Assembly: GCF_018596335.1 (NCBI RefSeq)
Contig: NZ_JAHEPS010000002.1
Coordinates: 620,001-684,000, forward strand
Length of the DNA: 64,000 nt
Reading direction: 5' to 3'
Source: Shewanella jiangmenensis
GTDB taxonomy: Bacteria > Pseudomonadota > Gammaproteobacteria > Enterobacterales > Shewanellaceae
Positions 55,611 through 63,691 of this stretch are shown here, piece by piece. Every line of letters starts with the position of its first letter. Positions within the stretch are counted from its first letter, which is position 1. A model generated the notes under the pieces. The model was not told the DNA's origin. It searched no databases and saw nothing but the letters and a program-made list of their open reading frames with translations. Position numbers and translations under genes: made by a program.

Positions 55611-56882
55611 TTAGCCACCAAACACAGCGCGGATGATATAGAAGAATACAATCGCAAGACCTGCGCCGGCTGGCAGGGTAACAACCCAGCTCACCACGAT
55701 GTTGCGCACCACACCAATGTTGATGGCGGCAATACCACGGGCCATGCCCACACCGAGCACCGCACCCACCAGAGTTTGGGTGGTGGAGATTGGCAGACCC
55801 GTACCTGAGGCGATTACCACGGTAGAGGCAGCAGCAAGCTCAGCAGCAAAGCCGCGGCTTGGGGTCAGGTGAGTGATGTTCTTACCGATGGTCTGCATTA
55901 CACGCTTACCAAACAGCGCCAGACCCGACACGATACCGAAGGCGCCCAGAGGCAGGATCCACCAGTCGAGGTGTGCCTTGGCAACGATTTCGCCGTGGTT
56001 GTTTACGGTAGATACCACAGAGGCAACCGGACCGATGGCGTTGGCCACATCATTAGAGCCGTGGGCAAAGGCCATACAACAGGCTGACATCACCATCATG
56101 ATGGCGAATACTTTTTCTACGTTGGCAAACTGGGTGTGGCGGTCGGCTTTATCGCTCATTTTCAGGCGGCTGATAAAGAACTTACCCACAATGGCTACAA
56201 CCACACCGATAGCGGCTGCAAGGCCGTAAGACTGCGCGGTGGTGAAGTCCAGACCCACATGCACCAGACCCTTGTCGATGGTCACCAGCGACATCATAAA
56301 GCCGGCGAAGAACATGTACATAGGCACGTAGCGCTTGGAGTTTTCCAGCGGATTGTCGGTATCGAAAATCAGCTTTTGGGCGCTTTGGAAAATCAGGAAG
56401 GCGATGAAACCAGAAATAGCCGGCGTCACAACCCAGGAGCCAACGATGCCGGTTACTTTACCCCAGGCAACGGCTTCGGTACCAACACCCACCGCGGCAA
56501 AGCCAATGATGGCGCCGATGATGGAGTGCGTGGTAGACACAGGCCAGCCCAGCGCAGACGCAACCACCAACCAGATCCCGGCCGCCAGCAACGCTGAAAT
56601 CATGCCGTAAACCAAAAGGTGCGGTACGTCGTTGAAGTAACTGGAATCGATGATGCCGCTGCGAATGGTGTTGGTCACTTCGCCACCGGCGAGAAACGCG
56701 CCGGCAAATTCGAAAATCATCGCAATGATAATAGCTTGCTTGATAGTAATGGCGTTTGAGCCTACTGAGGTGCCCATGGCGTTGGCTACGTCGTTGGCGC
56801 CAATACCCCAAGCCATCAGAAAACCAAACACAGCCGCCAGACCAATAAGCCAGGGGCCATAGGTGACAAAAATATCAACCAT
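55611..56882 (-). CDS. pit: Low-affinity inorganic phosphate transporter Pit
   Basis: Proton- or metal-phosphate symporter of the inner membrane, 423 residues with about ten hydrophobic segments. GIGANDVANAMGTSVGS near the N-terminus and AHGSNDVANAIGPVASV in the second half are the duplicated PiT signatures. A central cytoplasmic loop lies around 190-270. It is 16 bases after the DUF47 gene, the usual regulator-transporter pair. Confidence 0.95.
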   Translation of the reverse strand: MVDIFVTYGPWLIGLAAVFGFLMAWGIGANDVANAMGTSVGSNAITIKQAIIIAMIFEFAGAFLAGGEVTNTIRSGIIDSSYFNDVPHLLVYGMISALLAAGIWLVVASALGWPVSTTHSIIGAIIGFAAVGVGTEAVAWGKVTGIVGSWVVTPAISGFIAFLIFQSAQKLIFDTDNPLENSKRYVPMYMFFAGFMMSLVTIDKGLVHVGLDFTTAQSYGLAAAIGVVVAIVGKFFISRLKMSDKADRHTQFANVEKVFAIMMVMSACCMAFAHGSNDVANAIGPVASVVSTVNNHGEIVAKAHLDWWILPLGAFGIVSGLALFGKRVMQTIGKNITHLTPSRGFAAELAAASTVVIASGTGLPISTTQTLVGAVLGVGMARGIAAINIGVVRNIVVSWVVTLPAGAGLAIVFFYIIRAVFGG

Positions 56883-56898
56883 AGTAGTAAAACCTTCG

Positions 56899-57579
56899 TT
56901 AAACGCGAGCTAACATCAGCTCTAAACGGGAACCAACGCGCTCGGCAAGGTCTGCCAGGTCGCCGACCCACTCGATAATTTTATACAGGAACATGACATC
57001 GACCGCGCTCATGCCTTCTTCAACGGCATACAGACCACGGCGCACGGCAATTTGCAGCTCGTCGGTGTCTTCTTCGATCAAGTCGAGTTCTTTAACCATT
57101 TTTTCTACCAGGTCGACTTCGCGGCCGCGGAAACCGGTTTCCAGCAGCTCGTCCAGTTCGTTGATGGCTTCTTTGGCCAGCGCAACGGCATCAAGACAAC
57201 GCTTGAGGTAGGACATGAAGGGTTCCTGGATAGGTGCAGGGATTACCAGGTTGCGGCCAATGATTCGGCCGGAGATGTCTTTGGTTTTATTGGCGATTTT
57301 ATCTTGCTGGGTGAGAAGTTCCAGCAGGTCTGTGCGCTCGACCGGCATAAACAGACCGCCGGGCAAGGTGAGACGGATTTCACGCTTCAGTGCATCCGCA
57401 TCTTTTTCTGCTTTATTGATTTGCTTACGCAGTTCCGTTGCTTTTTCCCAGTCACCCGCGGTTGTAGCTTCAAAGAAGGGGACCAGAATGTTTGCACATT
57501 CGCTGACTTTATCGATGTGCTCTTGCAGTGGCTTGATTGGCGATTTTGCAAACACGCCCAAAATGGAGTTTACTGGCAT
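56899..57579 (-). CDS. DUF47 / PhoU-like phosphate transport regulator
   Basis: A helical protein of 226 residues of the TIGR00153 family (YkaA-like). MPVNSILGVFAKSPIKPLQEHIDK start and acid-rich helices with EKDADALKREIRLTLPGGLFMPVERTDLLEL. Members are encoded beside Pit transporters and are thought to control them, by analogy with PhoU. First gene of the two-gene operon with pit. Confidence 0.93.
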   Translation of the reverse strand: MPVNSILGVFAKSPIKPLQEHIDKVSECANILVPFFEATTAGDWEKATELRKQINKAEKDADALKREIRLTLPGGLFMPVERTDLLELLTQQDKIANKTKDISGRIIGRNLVIPAPIQEPFMSYLKRCLDAVALAKEAINELDELLETGFRGREVDLVEKMVKELDLIEEDTDELQIAVRRGLYAVEEGMSAVDVMFLYKIIEWVGDLADLAERVGSRLELMLARV

Positions 57580-57736
57580 AGCCGTTTACCTACGTAGGTT
57601 ATTCCACCATTGGAAATTGCGGGCGCATGTTACCCCATGCGTCCACGTATTGAAACTGTGTTTTTACCTAAAAAACGTCAGTATTTATACTAACGGGTTA
57701 TAACCTGACCCGCGACGCAAATCATACAGACGAATT

Positions 57737-57753
57737 ATGACAACTGTATGACA
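57737..57753 (-). promoter_or_regulatory. Pho-box-like direct repeat
   Basis: On the minus strand TGTCAT, five bases (ACAGT), TGTCAT. This is the 11-bp direct-repeat spacing of a PhoB binding site (CTGTCATAWAWCTGTCA). It is 158 bases before the DUF47 start and 62 before the divergent triphosphatase gene. A further TGTCAC occurs close by. Confidence 0.5.
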
Positions 57754-57814
57754 TTGTGACACTCAGGTGTCGGTTCAATGAACTTTTAATGACACGACTT
57801 AAGGCCCGGAGCAC

Positions 57815-59395
57815 ATGGACGCCGAGATAGAACTCAAACTCTTTTTTCTTCCCGAGAATAAAAATAACCTCATTAACGAGATTAATCACCTGTTTAGTGG
57901 TGATTTTCAGTCGGATGTCGTGCTCAGTAACGGCTATTTTGATACGGAAGACCTGCAACTGAGACATTGGGACATGGGCCTTCGGGTTCGTGGCCGCAAC
58001 GGCGAGCGTGAGCAGACCATCAAAACTGCCGGCAAGGTGGTGGGCGGTATCCACAGTCGGCCCGAATATAATGTGGCCATTGATGCTGATACCCCGGAGC
58101 TTTCGCTGTTCCCCGCTGCAATTTGGCCCGAGGGCGCCGACCTTGGCGCCACTCAGGCGCGGCTTGGGTGCGTGTTTCATACCGATTTTCGTCGCCTGAC
58201 ATGGCATGTGACCGAGGGCGAAAGCCGGATAGAAATCGCCCTTGATGAAGGCACCATCAGCAGCGGTAATAAAAGTGAGCCGCTATGCGAGCTTGAGTTT
58301 GAGCTGCTCTCCGGCGTCCCGGCTGATTTGCTGAGCCTTGCCGACAAGCTGGTTGCCAAAGTGCCGATGCGACTTGGCAAAGCGAGTAAGGCCCAGCGCG
58401 GTTATCGTCTGGCCGGTCTTGGCGGTAAGCGGGCGCTTGAGGTGCTTGAAGGGGTGCCACTTGCTGGTGTCAGTGACGCTGGCGCTGGGTTTGCGCTGAT
58501 TATTGAAACGGCGCTCGAGCGCTGGCAGCTGCTTGAGGATTTGCTCGCTCAGTCAAGCGGCGATCCGCTCGGCGCTGCGCCGCTGTGGGCAAGGCTTCGC
58601 ACTGCAGTCATGCTGCTTGACGCGGCCTGTCGTCAATTCGGCGTGATGACAGATACTCTGGCGGCGGGCTTTTCAGAGATCCTGGCGCAGCTTGATTTTA
58701 TTGATGAAGCGCAGGCTCTGGCCCTGATTGCTGAAAACCGCGATGAGCTCCTTGGCCGTCGCCCGGATAGCAAGCGCTGGCAGGATGATGCCGCGCACCG
58801 GCTGAAGAGTGATGACTTGCTTGCGAGGCTTGAGCGGCTGTGGCGTCTGCCAGCGTATGGTCAGGTGCAACTGGCGATGGTCAGCCTGCTTTTTAAGAAA
58901 CCGCAAGCTGAGGGGCAAATAGCAACTTCTGCTTCTTCGTCGATGGCTGCTCCGACTATGGCTGCTTCGACTATGCCTGCTTCGACCATTGCTACCATCG
59001 CCGCCCAACGTTTGCAGCAATGCCTTGATGAGCTGGTTGCTATCGAGCGCGCGGCGGCATCGAATAGCACAATCGAGCTAAGTGCAGAGCTGCTCAGTCC
59101 AGCCCTGCGTGATGCCGGCGCTGAACTTGAGTCGATGCGCCTTGCCGATATCACTTTCGGTGAGCTTTATGAGCCGGCGGCAAGACGCCATTACCGCGCC
59201 GCCTGGCAGGATGCGAAGCAGCGCTTTGATGTGCTTGGTGCCTATCAGCTGCTTGGCAAGCTTGCGGGTCCCGATGCCGAGATGCACGACTGGCTGGATG
59301 ATAAAGGCGTGACCTTGAACTTTGGCGCGCGCCAGAGTCTTGCGGCGCTTTTGGCACTTAAGCCCTATTGGCACTTAAGCGCTATTGGCACTTAA
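57815..59395 (+). CDS. ygiF: CYTH-CHAD inorganic triphosphatase (YgiF-like)
   Basis: A 526-residue protein. The N-terminal CYTH domain (1-205) contains ExExK (EIELK at 4-8) and further acidic and basic tunnel residues. In E. coli YgiF hydrolyses triphosphate to phosphate and diphosphate. A CHAD domain (about 220-520) is expected to bind polyphosphate; it carries an insert rich in Ser/Ala/Thr/Met from short DNA repeats (58937-58996). The C-terminus (HLSAIGT) is encoded by a 17-bp repeat. Divergent from the DUF47-pit operon, sharing a Pho-box-like region. Confidence 0.9.
   Translation: MDAEIELKLFFLPENKNNLINEINHLFSGDFQSDVVLSNGYFDTEDLQLRHWDMGLRVRGRNGEREQTIKTAGKVVGGIHSRPEYNVAIDADTPELSLFPAAIWPEGADLGATQARLGCVFHTDFRRLTWHVTEGESRIEIALDEGTISSGNKSEPLCELEFELLSGVPADLLSLADKLVAKVPMRLGKASKAQRGYRLAGLGGKRALEVLEGVPLAGVSDAGAGFALIIETALERWQLLEDLLAQSSGDPLGAAPLWARLRTAVMLLDAACRQFGVMTDTLAAGFSEILAQLDFIDEAQALALIAENRDELLGRRPDSKRWQDDAAHRLKSDDLLARLERLWRLPAYGQVQLAMVSLLFKKPQAEGQIATSASSSMAAPTMAASTMPASTIATIAAQRLQQCLDELVAIERAAASNSTIELSAELLSPALRDAGAELESMRLADITFGELYEPAARRHYRAAWQDAKQRFDVLGAYQLLGKLAGPDAEMHDWLDDKGVTLNFGARQSLAALLALKPYWHLSAIGT
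58937..58996 (+). repeat. In-frame imperfect 15-bp repeats within ygiF
   Basis: Four units at 58937, 58952, 58967 and 58982, of the type TCGACTATGGCTGCT. They encode SMAAPTMAASTMPASTI-like sequence in a linker of the CHAD domain. Confidence 0.85.
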
Positions 59396-59403
59396 GCGCT
59401 ATT
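59353..59403 (+). repeat. 17-bp tandem repeat over the ygiF stop
   Basis: GGCACTTAAGCGCTATT at 59370-59386 and 59387-59403, preceded by a copy with one change at 59353-59369, then a partial copy (GGCATTA). The stop codon is within the third unit. Confidence 0.9.
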
Positions 59404-59454
59404 GGCATTAGCGCGCTTTAGGCATTAAAGCCGGTTAACTATTGGCTAAGCAAT

Positions 59455-59482
59455 AAAAATCCCGGCGGTTGCCGGGATTTTT
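59455..59482 (-). terminator. Bidirectional intrinsic terminator
   Basis: AAAAATCCCGGC (59455-59466), loop GGTT, GCCGGGATTTTT (59471-59482). It serves ygiF (+) and the ion channel gene (-). Confidence 0.9.
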
Positions 59483-59513
59483 GTTGATTGCTGTAGCTGA
59501 AAAGTGAAGCGGT

Positions 59514-60326
59514 TCAGTCCTGCGGCCTTGATGGGGCGGCGTCGCGGGCTTCTTTGAGCGCGTGTTTGAGCGCTGCCATTTCCCTGAGCATGGTTGCCTG
59601 ATTATCTTCCAAGCGTTTGAGCGCCGCTTCCATGTCATGGCGCAGGGTTTCGGTTTGCGACTCCTGCCGCTCTTCCTCATCCGGGGCGACAAACACCGAC
59701 GCCATATAACCCGAAATGATACCGAAGAAGCTGACGCCACAAACAATGACCATGGAGCCGACGATGTGGCCTGCGGTGGTCACCGGATAATGGTCGCCAT
59801 AGCCAACGGTGGAGATAGTCACCATGGCCCACCAGATAGCCTGCTCGGCGGTGAGTATGTTGGCGCCTTCGGCCGGGGATTCGACCAGCAAAATCGCCAC
59901 CGACGACAGGGTTAAAATGGTGATAAGCGCCACCAACAGGCTTGCCAATGTGGCCTGACGGCGCTGCCTCAGTACCTGCGACAGCAGCGAGCGGCTCATG
60001 CGGATAAGCCGGATGACCCGCAGGATCTGAAACAGTCTGGCAAAGCGCAGCGCCTCAATGGCCGGAATACTGGCGACAAAGTCTATCCAGTGATGCTTGA
60101 TAAACACCCATTTATTATCGGCGCGAAACAGGCCAACAAAAAAATGCAGCAAAAAGATACAGCAAATGCCGGTATCGATAATAAACAGCAGCCGGTAAGT
60201 TTCGTCGTCGAGCCGGCCAAAGGTCATGACCAGCACCACAATCACCGCCAGCAATGACAGCAGCATCATCGCAAGCTCGATGGGAGCCGGACTCTTTACC
60301 CGCCGCACATGAAGATGTTCTGACAT
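59514..60326 (-). CDS. Voltage-gated-type potassium channel protein
   Basis: Six-segment cation channel of 270 residues. An S4-like helix rich in Arg (RFARLFQILRVIRLIRMSRS, about 98-117), a pore loop with the potassium filter TVGYGD (about 170-175), S6, and a C-terminal helical tail (about 218-262, likely coiled coil: ETLRHDMEAALKRLEDNQA). It is the last gene of the yjfK cluster, 23 bases after the small protein gene. Followed by a strong terminator. Confidence 0.93.
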   Translation of the reverse strand: MSEHLHVRRVKSPAPIELAMMLLSLLAVIVVLVMTFGRLDDETYRLLFIIDTGICCIFLLHFFVGLFRADNKWVFIKHHWIDFVASIPAIEALRFARLFQILRVIRLIRMSRSLLSQVLRQRRQATLASLLVALITILTLSSVAILLVESPAEGANILTAEQAIWWAMVTISTVGYGDHYPVTTAGHIVGSMVIVCGVSFFGIISGYMASVFVAPDEEERQESQTETLRHDMEAALKRLEDNQATMLREMAALKHALKEARDAAPSRPQD

Positions 60327-60349
60327 TAATCCCCCGAAACGTCAGTGCC

Positions 60350-60679
60350 TTATTTATCGGCGACAAACTTTACCAGGTCTTCAAGCACCCGCTTTTTGAT
60401 TTCAAGCTGCATCTCGGCGCTGAGGCCATATTTTTCGGCCAACAGCACGTAATCTTCGGCACTCAGCGACACGGTAAGCCGTGGGCGGGTGGGGCGCTTG
60501 GCCACCGACAAACCCAAAATAGAGCGGATTTGATCCGATGGGCTCAAGTTGGAGTCGAGTGCTGCTTTACGGATTTGATACTGAAATTTTTCATCCAAAT
60601 CAAAGGCGACCTGGGTTGCTTTGGCAGCTTTCTGGTTTTGTAACCAGGTTTCGGGCAGTGGATGTTTGGTTTTGGTCAT
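60350..60679 (-). CDS. Small protein resembling two ribbon-helix-helix units
   Basis: A 109-residue protein that I do not recognise. Two similar blocks each read strand, helix, helix: TQVAFDLDEKFQYQIRKAAL then SPSDQIRSILGL (residues about 22-56), and RLTVSLSAEDYVLLAEKYGL then EMQLEIKKRVLEDL (about 66-100). This is the outline of a ribbon-helix-helix DNA-binding fold, twice. ATG 60679 overlaps the yjfK stop (ATGA), so the two are translationally coupled. It could be a repressor of this operon (inference). Not clearly annotated by motif, so confidence in function is low. Confidence 0.65.
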   Translation of the reverse strand: MTKTKHPLPETWLQNQKAAKATQVAFDLDEKFQYQIRKAALDSNLSPSDQIRSILGLSVAKRPTRPRLTVSLSAEDYVLLAEKYGLSAEMQLEIKKRVLEDLVKFVADK

Positions 60680-61326
60680 GCTGATTTTCCTGGCCAATAC
60701 TCGCGGATAAGGCTGAGCGGTGCATAAAAGCCGACTGACACCTCGGTATCGCCGCCTTCACTCACTTCTACCGTGACGCTGTACTTTTCGTTTTCATCTT
60801 CAAGAAAGTAAAACTCAAACGGCTCGCCGGTTGCGCCATGGGCGTCCTGGGGCGGGCGCAAATTGCGGTAATCTTCGCGGTGGAAATAGCCAAAAAGCGC
60901 AAAGCTTACCCTGTGATAATGCTGCCCAAGCCACTGAGATAGCTGCACCGGCTCGCTTTGCGTGGTCAGCGCCAGCTGACAATCTTCCTCAAATACGTCG
61001 GCAAAGGCATCGAGGCCAAATACCTCGTCGACTTCAGCGCGGGTGATTTTGGTGCAAAAATGCAGCCAGGTTTCATCCCCTTCCACCAGGCTTAAAAACA
61101 CCGGCGCGCCGCTTGGACCTTTAAGCTGCCACTCGGTTTCCTGGCTGCGCTCGAACTCGTAGGTGTTGATGGCTACCACTTCCAGCGACTGTCCGCGCAG
61201 CTGCGCGGGTAAACCAAAGTCGTTGTCCAGGCTGATAATATCGCCTTTCATCAGCTCGCGCGGATGGCGAATGCTGCGGGGCGTTGGGGCTTTGTCGCCG
61301 CCAAAGAGGCTTTTAAAAAAGCTCAT
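60676..61326 (-). CDS. yjfK: YjfK, DUF2491 family protein
   Basis: A soluble 216-residue protein of the DUF2491 family, without signal peptide or membrane segment. MSFFKSLFGGDKAPTPRSIRHPRELMKGDIISLD start; acidic central part with WLHFCTKITRAEVDEVFGLDAF. In E. coli yjfK lies with yjfI and yjfJ (a PspA homologue). Function unknown. It follows yjfJ after 81 bases that include a hairpin and is coupled to the next gene. Confidence 0.88.
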   Translation of the reverse strand: MSFFKSLFGGDKAPTPRSIRHPRELMKGDIISLDNDFGLPAQLRGQSLEVVAINTYEFERSQETEWQLKGPSGAPVFLSLVEGDETWLHFCTKITRAEVDEVFGLDAFADVFEEDCQLALTTQSEPVQLSQWLGQHYHRVSFALFGYFHREDYRNLRPPQDAHGATGEPFEFYFLEDENEKYSVTVEVSEGGDTEVSVGFYAPLSLIREYWPGKSA

Positions 61327-61366
61327 GGAGTGTCTCCGCCGGGTAAGCAGTTAAAAAATCAAACGC

Positions 61367-61393
61367 CAACACCCGGCACTGGGCCGGGTGTTG
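61367..61393 (-). terminator. Hairpin between yjfJ and yjfK
   Basis: 11-bp stem CAACACCCGGC (61367-61377) with GCCGGGTGTTG (61383-61393), loop ACTGG. On the minus strand a GATTTTTTAAC tract follows after about ten bases. It may be a weak terminator or an mRNA end stabiliser. Confidence 0.5.
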
Positions 61394-61407
61394 ATGATAA
61401 CGCTTGC

Positions 61408-62097
61408 TTAGCCTTTACGGGCTTTGAGCCGTTCGAGCACCGCATTGGCATCGCTCTTTTGCTCGCCGATGCCGGCTTCGGCCAGTTTGGCGGCCAGCGA
61501 CTTGTCGCTGTTTTCGTTTTCCAGGGTCTCGGCGGCTTTCATGCGATCGTCAAACTGCTGCTGACGGGCCTTGATGCGCTCGAGAGATTCTTTGGCGTTG
61601 AGCAGCTTGGAGTTGCTGGAGGCAAACGAGTCGGTAATAGACGCGGTAGCCTTTTGCACACTCTCGGTGGTTTTAACCATCGACAGCTGGCGCTGATAAT
61701 CAGCCAGTTGGCGCTCGGTCTTTTTCACCAGTTCTTTAAGCTTGGCGGCATTGGCCGAGAAACTTTCGTTGGCTGAGTGCTGCTCAGAAAGTTCAAGCTC
61801 AAGCTGGGCGATCTTTTCGGCCACTTCCAGTGCCAGTGCTTCGTTGCCTTTATCCAGCGCTTGACTGGCGTAGCCTTCGTGCTCGCTGATGGTGCGCTTT
61901 AAGCGATCCACTTCACGGGCGGCGGCCATTTCTTTGGCCATCACATCGGTCAGATCGCGCTTGGCCTTGGTCAGATGCTTTTCGGCGTCGCGGATTTCCT
62001 GCTCGAAAATACGGGTCGAGTTGGCGTCGACTATGCTTTGGCCCACTTCGTTGGCGCCGCCACGAAATGCGGTCAGAATTTTGTTCAGAATGCCCAT
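61408..62097 (-). CDS. yjfJ: PspA/IM30 family protein (YjfJ)
   Basis: A 229-residue coiled-coil protein of the PspA/IM30/ESCRT-III superfamily, which coats and repairs stressed inner membranes. MGILNKILTAFRGGANEVGQ is an amphipathic N-terminal helix, followed by long helices (about 25-185) and a C-terminal AEAGIGEQKSDANAVLERLKA part. GAGGAG precedes the ATG. No pspB, pspC or pspF is nearby, so it belongs to the YjfJ branch rather than the classical Psp system. It is 11 bases after yjfI. Confidence 0.92.
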   Translation of the reverse strand: MGILNKILTAFRGGANEVGQSIVDANSTRIFEQEIRDAEKHLTKAKRDLTDVMAKEMAAAREVDRLKRTISEHEGYASQALDKGNEALALEVAEKIAQLELELSEQHSANESFSANAAKLKELVKKTERQLADYQRQLSMVKTTESVQKATASITDSFASSNSKLLNAKESLERIKARQQQFDDRMKAAETLENENSDKSLAAKLAEAGIGEQKSDANAVLERLKARKG

Positions 62098-62108
62098 AAT
62101 CTTGCTCC

Positions 62109-62522
62109 TCAGTTCAGGTAATCGACCATTTCGGCAATAACTTCCAGACAGTTGTCTGACAGGACGCTGAGTTCCTGTTCAATTTCGGCCATGCTGGATT
62201 TGAGTGACAACGCCCCGTACACCACGTATTTGTCGTCAATTTTGGCAAAGGCCGACAGTGGCATGGGAATGTTCAGCTCCAACATGGTTTCAAACATTTC
62301 GGCGCGGGTCTCGGGTTTGACTTCGTCTTCACCCCACAGGTAGCTGATGCACAGCACCTGGTTGTCGGTCACCGACACAAAAATTGGGATCTCCTCCCGG
62401 CCTACGATATTGACCTGCAGCACCTCCACATCTCCTTCGATGGGATAACAGTCAAACCGAAAACCCGTCTGGCTGTTGTCACCCAGTCCGTTGAGGTGGT
62501 TGGCGATGGCGTGGATATTCAT
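62109..62522 (-). CDS. yjfI: YjfI, DUF2170 family protein
   Basis: A soluble 137-residue protein of the DUF2170 family. NPxxGL-like core is not obvious; recognisable stretches are VNIVGREEIPIFVSVTDNQVLCISYLW and ETMLELNIPMPLSAFAKI. Function unknown; consistently paired with PspA-like YjfJ. The start ATG 62522 follows AGAGGA and is MNIHAIANHLNG. Two copies of a 13-bp palindrome lie just upstream. Confidence 0.85.
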   Translation of the reverse strand: MNIHAIANHLNGLGDNSQTGFRFDCYPIEGDVEVLQVNIVGREEIPIFVSVTDNQVLCISYLWGEDEVKPETRAEMFETMLELNIPMPLSAFAKIDDKYVVYGALSLKSSMAEIEQELSVLSDNCLEVIAEMVDYLN

Positions 62523-62533
62523 AGTCGTCCTCT

Positions 62534-62583
62534 TTGACATATTATGTCTGTGTTCAAAATAACACTGGGACATAATATGTCAA
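62534..62583 (-). promoter_or_regulatory. yjfI promoter with paired palindromic operators
   Basis: On the minus strand TTGACA (62583-62578), 16 bases, TATTTT (62561-62556) form a promoter. GACATAATATGTC (62569-62581) overlaps the -35 and GACATATTATGTC (62536-62548) lies near the start point and just before the RBS. Each is a 6-1-6 palindrome and together they form a 15-bp inverted repeat with 20-base spacer. A second pair, AAAATAACACT (62556-62566) and AGTGTTATTTT (62583-62593), overlaps. This looks like tight repressor control. Confidence 0.65.
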
Positions 62584-62733
62584 GTGTTATTTTGGCGGTT
62601 TTTTCATCGCTGCCGAACTGCATTGCCATAGCGCTTCCTGTAACAACTGCCTTTTAGTTCAGGCGTTGTCATTTGGGTAGCGCACAGGGTAATCGGCGAC
62701 GTCCTTGTGTGTTAGCCGATGGCGCTGGATGAC

Positions 62734-63633
62734 TTAGGCCATCAGTGCCGTCAGGATAAGTGCAATTGAGATACTGATGGCCACTTCCACCGCCGCAAGC
62801 CCCACATTGTGCTGACGCTCAATCTCATCGGCAAGGCGAATGCGCGCCAGCACCATGGCTTTGACCAGGGTCAGCAGCACGGTGAGGCTTAGCAGCATGA
62901 TGATGGAAAAGGCAAACCACCCCAGCAGGTTACTCACATAACCTGTGGGTGAATAAATCACAAAGTGACTGGCGGCGTTGAAGCTTAATGCCATGGCCAG
63001 CATGTGGCCTGCATGGCGGATGGCGAGCGCCGTGTGGCCTTTGGCGAGCGCATCCTGCATGCAGGCGCCCTGATTACGCGAGGCAAAGCGGTTTTCCCGC
63101 ATCCGGGTCAGGAGCACCAGCATCAGCTGGGCAATCAAAAACGCGCTGACGATGGCGATAAAGGTGTTGAGGGTTAAATCTTCGACCCACAGCAGGCTGG
63201 CGCGGATGATAATGGCGGTGGCCACGGCCGCCGCTGCATCCACCAGCGCCACAGAAACATTGCCTTTGAGGATAAAGGTGTTTTTGTCGATGTTGTTGAG
63301 GGCGATTTTATCGTGCATCACCCGGCCGACCTTAATAAGCAGCATGCCAAAGAGGCCGTATGCGGTAACGCCGATGGCCTCGGTCACATAGTCGCTTGCG
63401 GGCGCGCCTGTGATGGCGCCGGTGAGCACTATGCCAAGCGCCAGCACTGCGCCGGCGGTGCTTATCCCAAAGGCGAAGTTGTCTTTTTCGGCCAGCTCTT
63501 TACTGCTATTGACGTTAACGCTCCAGCCCTGCAGGTAACGCATGGCGGTGAGCAGCAGCACGGCGATGGCCAAATCGATGCCGAGGATTATCAAAAGCTC
63601 CTGCGGCAGGCCGTGGTTTTCTAAGAGCATCAT
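62734..63633 (-). CDS. yjfL: Tandem DUF350 membrane protein (YjfL-like)
   Basis: A 299-residue membrane protein with about eight hydrophobic segments in two similar halves, the duplicated form of DUF350. FAFGISTAGAVLALGIVLTGAI and later MALSFNAASHFVIYSPTGYV mark the two repeats. Start at the first of two adjacent Met, with AAGGACT upstream. E. coli yjfL is single-copy DUF350 in the yjfIJKL set. Function unknown; 58 bases after the preceding gene. Confidence 0.87.
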   Translation of the reverse strand: MMLLENHGLPQELLIILGIDLAIAVLLLTAMRYLQGWSVNVNSSKELAEKDNFAFGISTAGAVLALGIVLTGAITGAPASDYVTEAIGVTAYGLFGMLLIKVGRVMHDKIALNNIDKNTFILKGNVSVALVDAAAAVATAIIIRASLLWVEDLTLNTFIAIVSAFLIAQLMLVLLTRMRENRFASRNQGACMQDALAKGHTALAIRHAGHMLAMALSFNAASHFVIYSPTGYVSNLLGWFAFSIIMLLSLTVLLTLVKAMVLARIRLADEIERQHNVGLAAVEVAISISIALILTALMA

Positions 63634-63691
63634 GGTGGAGTCCTTGTTCCTTAATTCTGTGGTGTGCTTTTATCTGTGCCCGAAACGGCCG

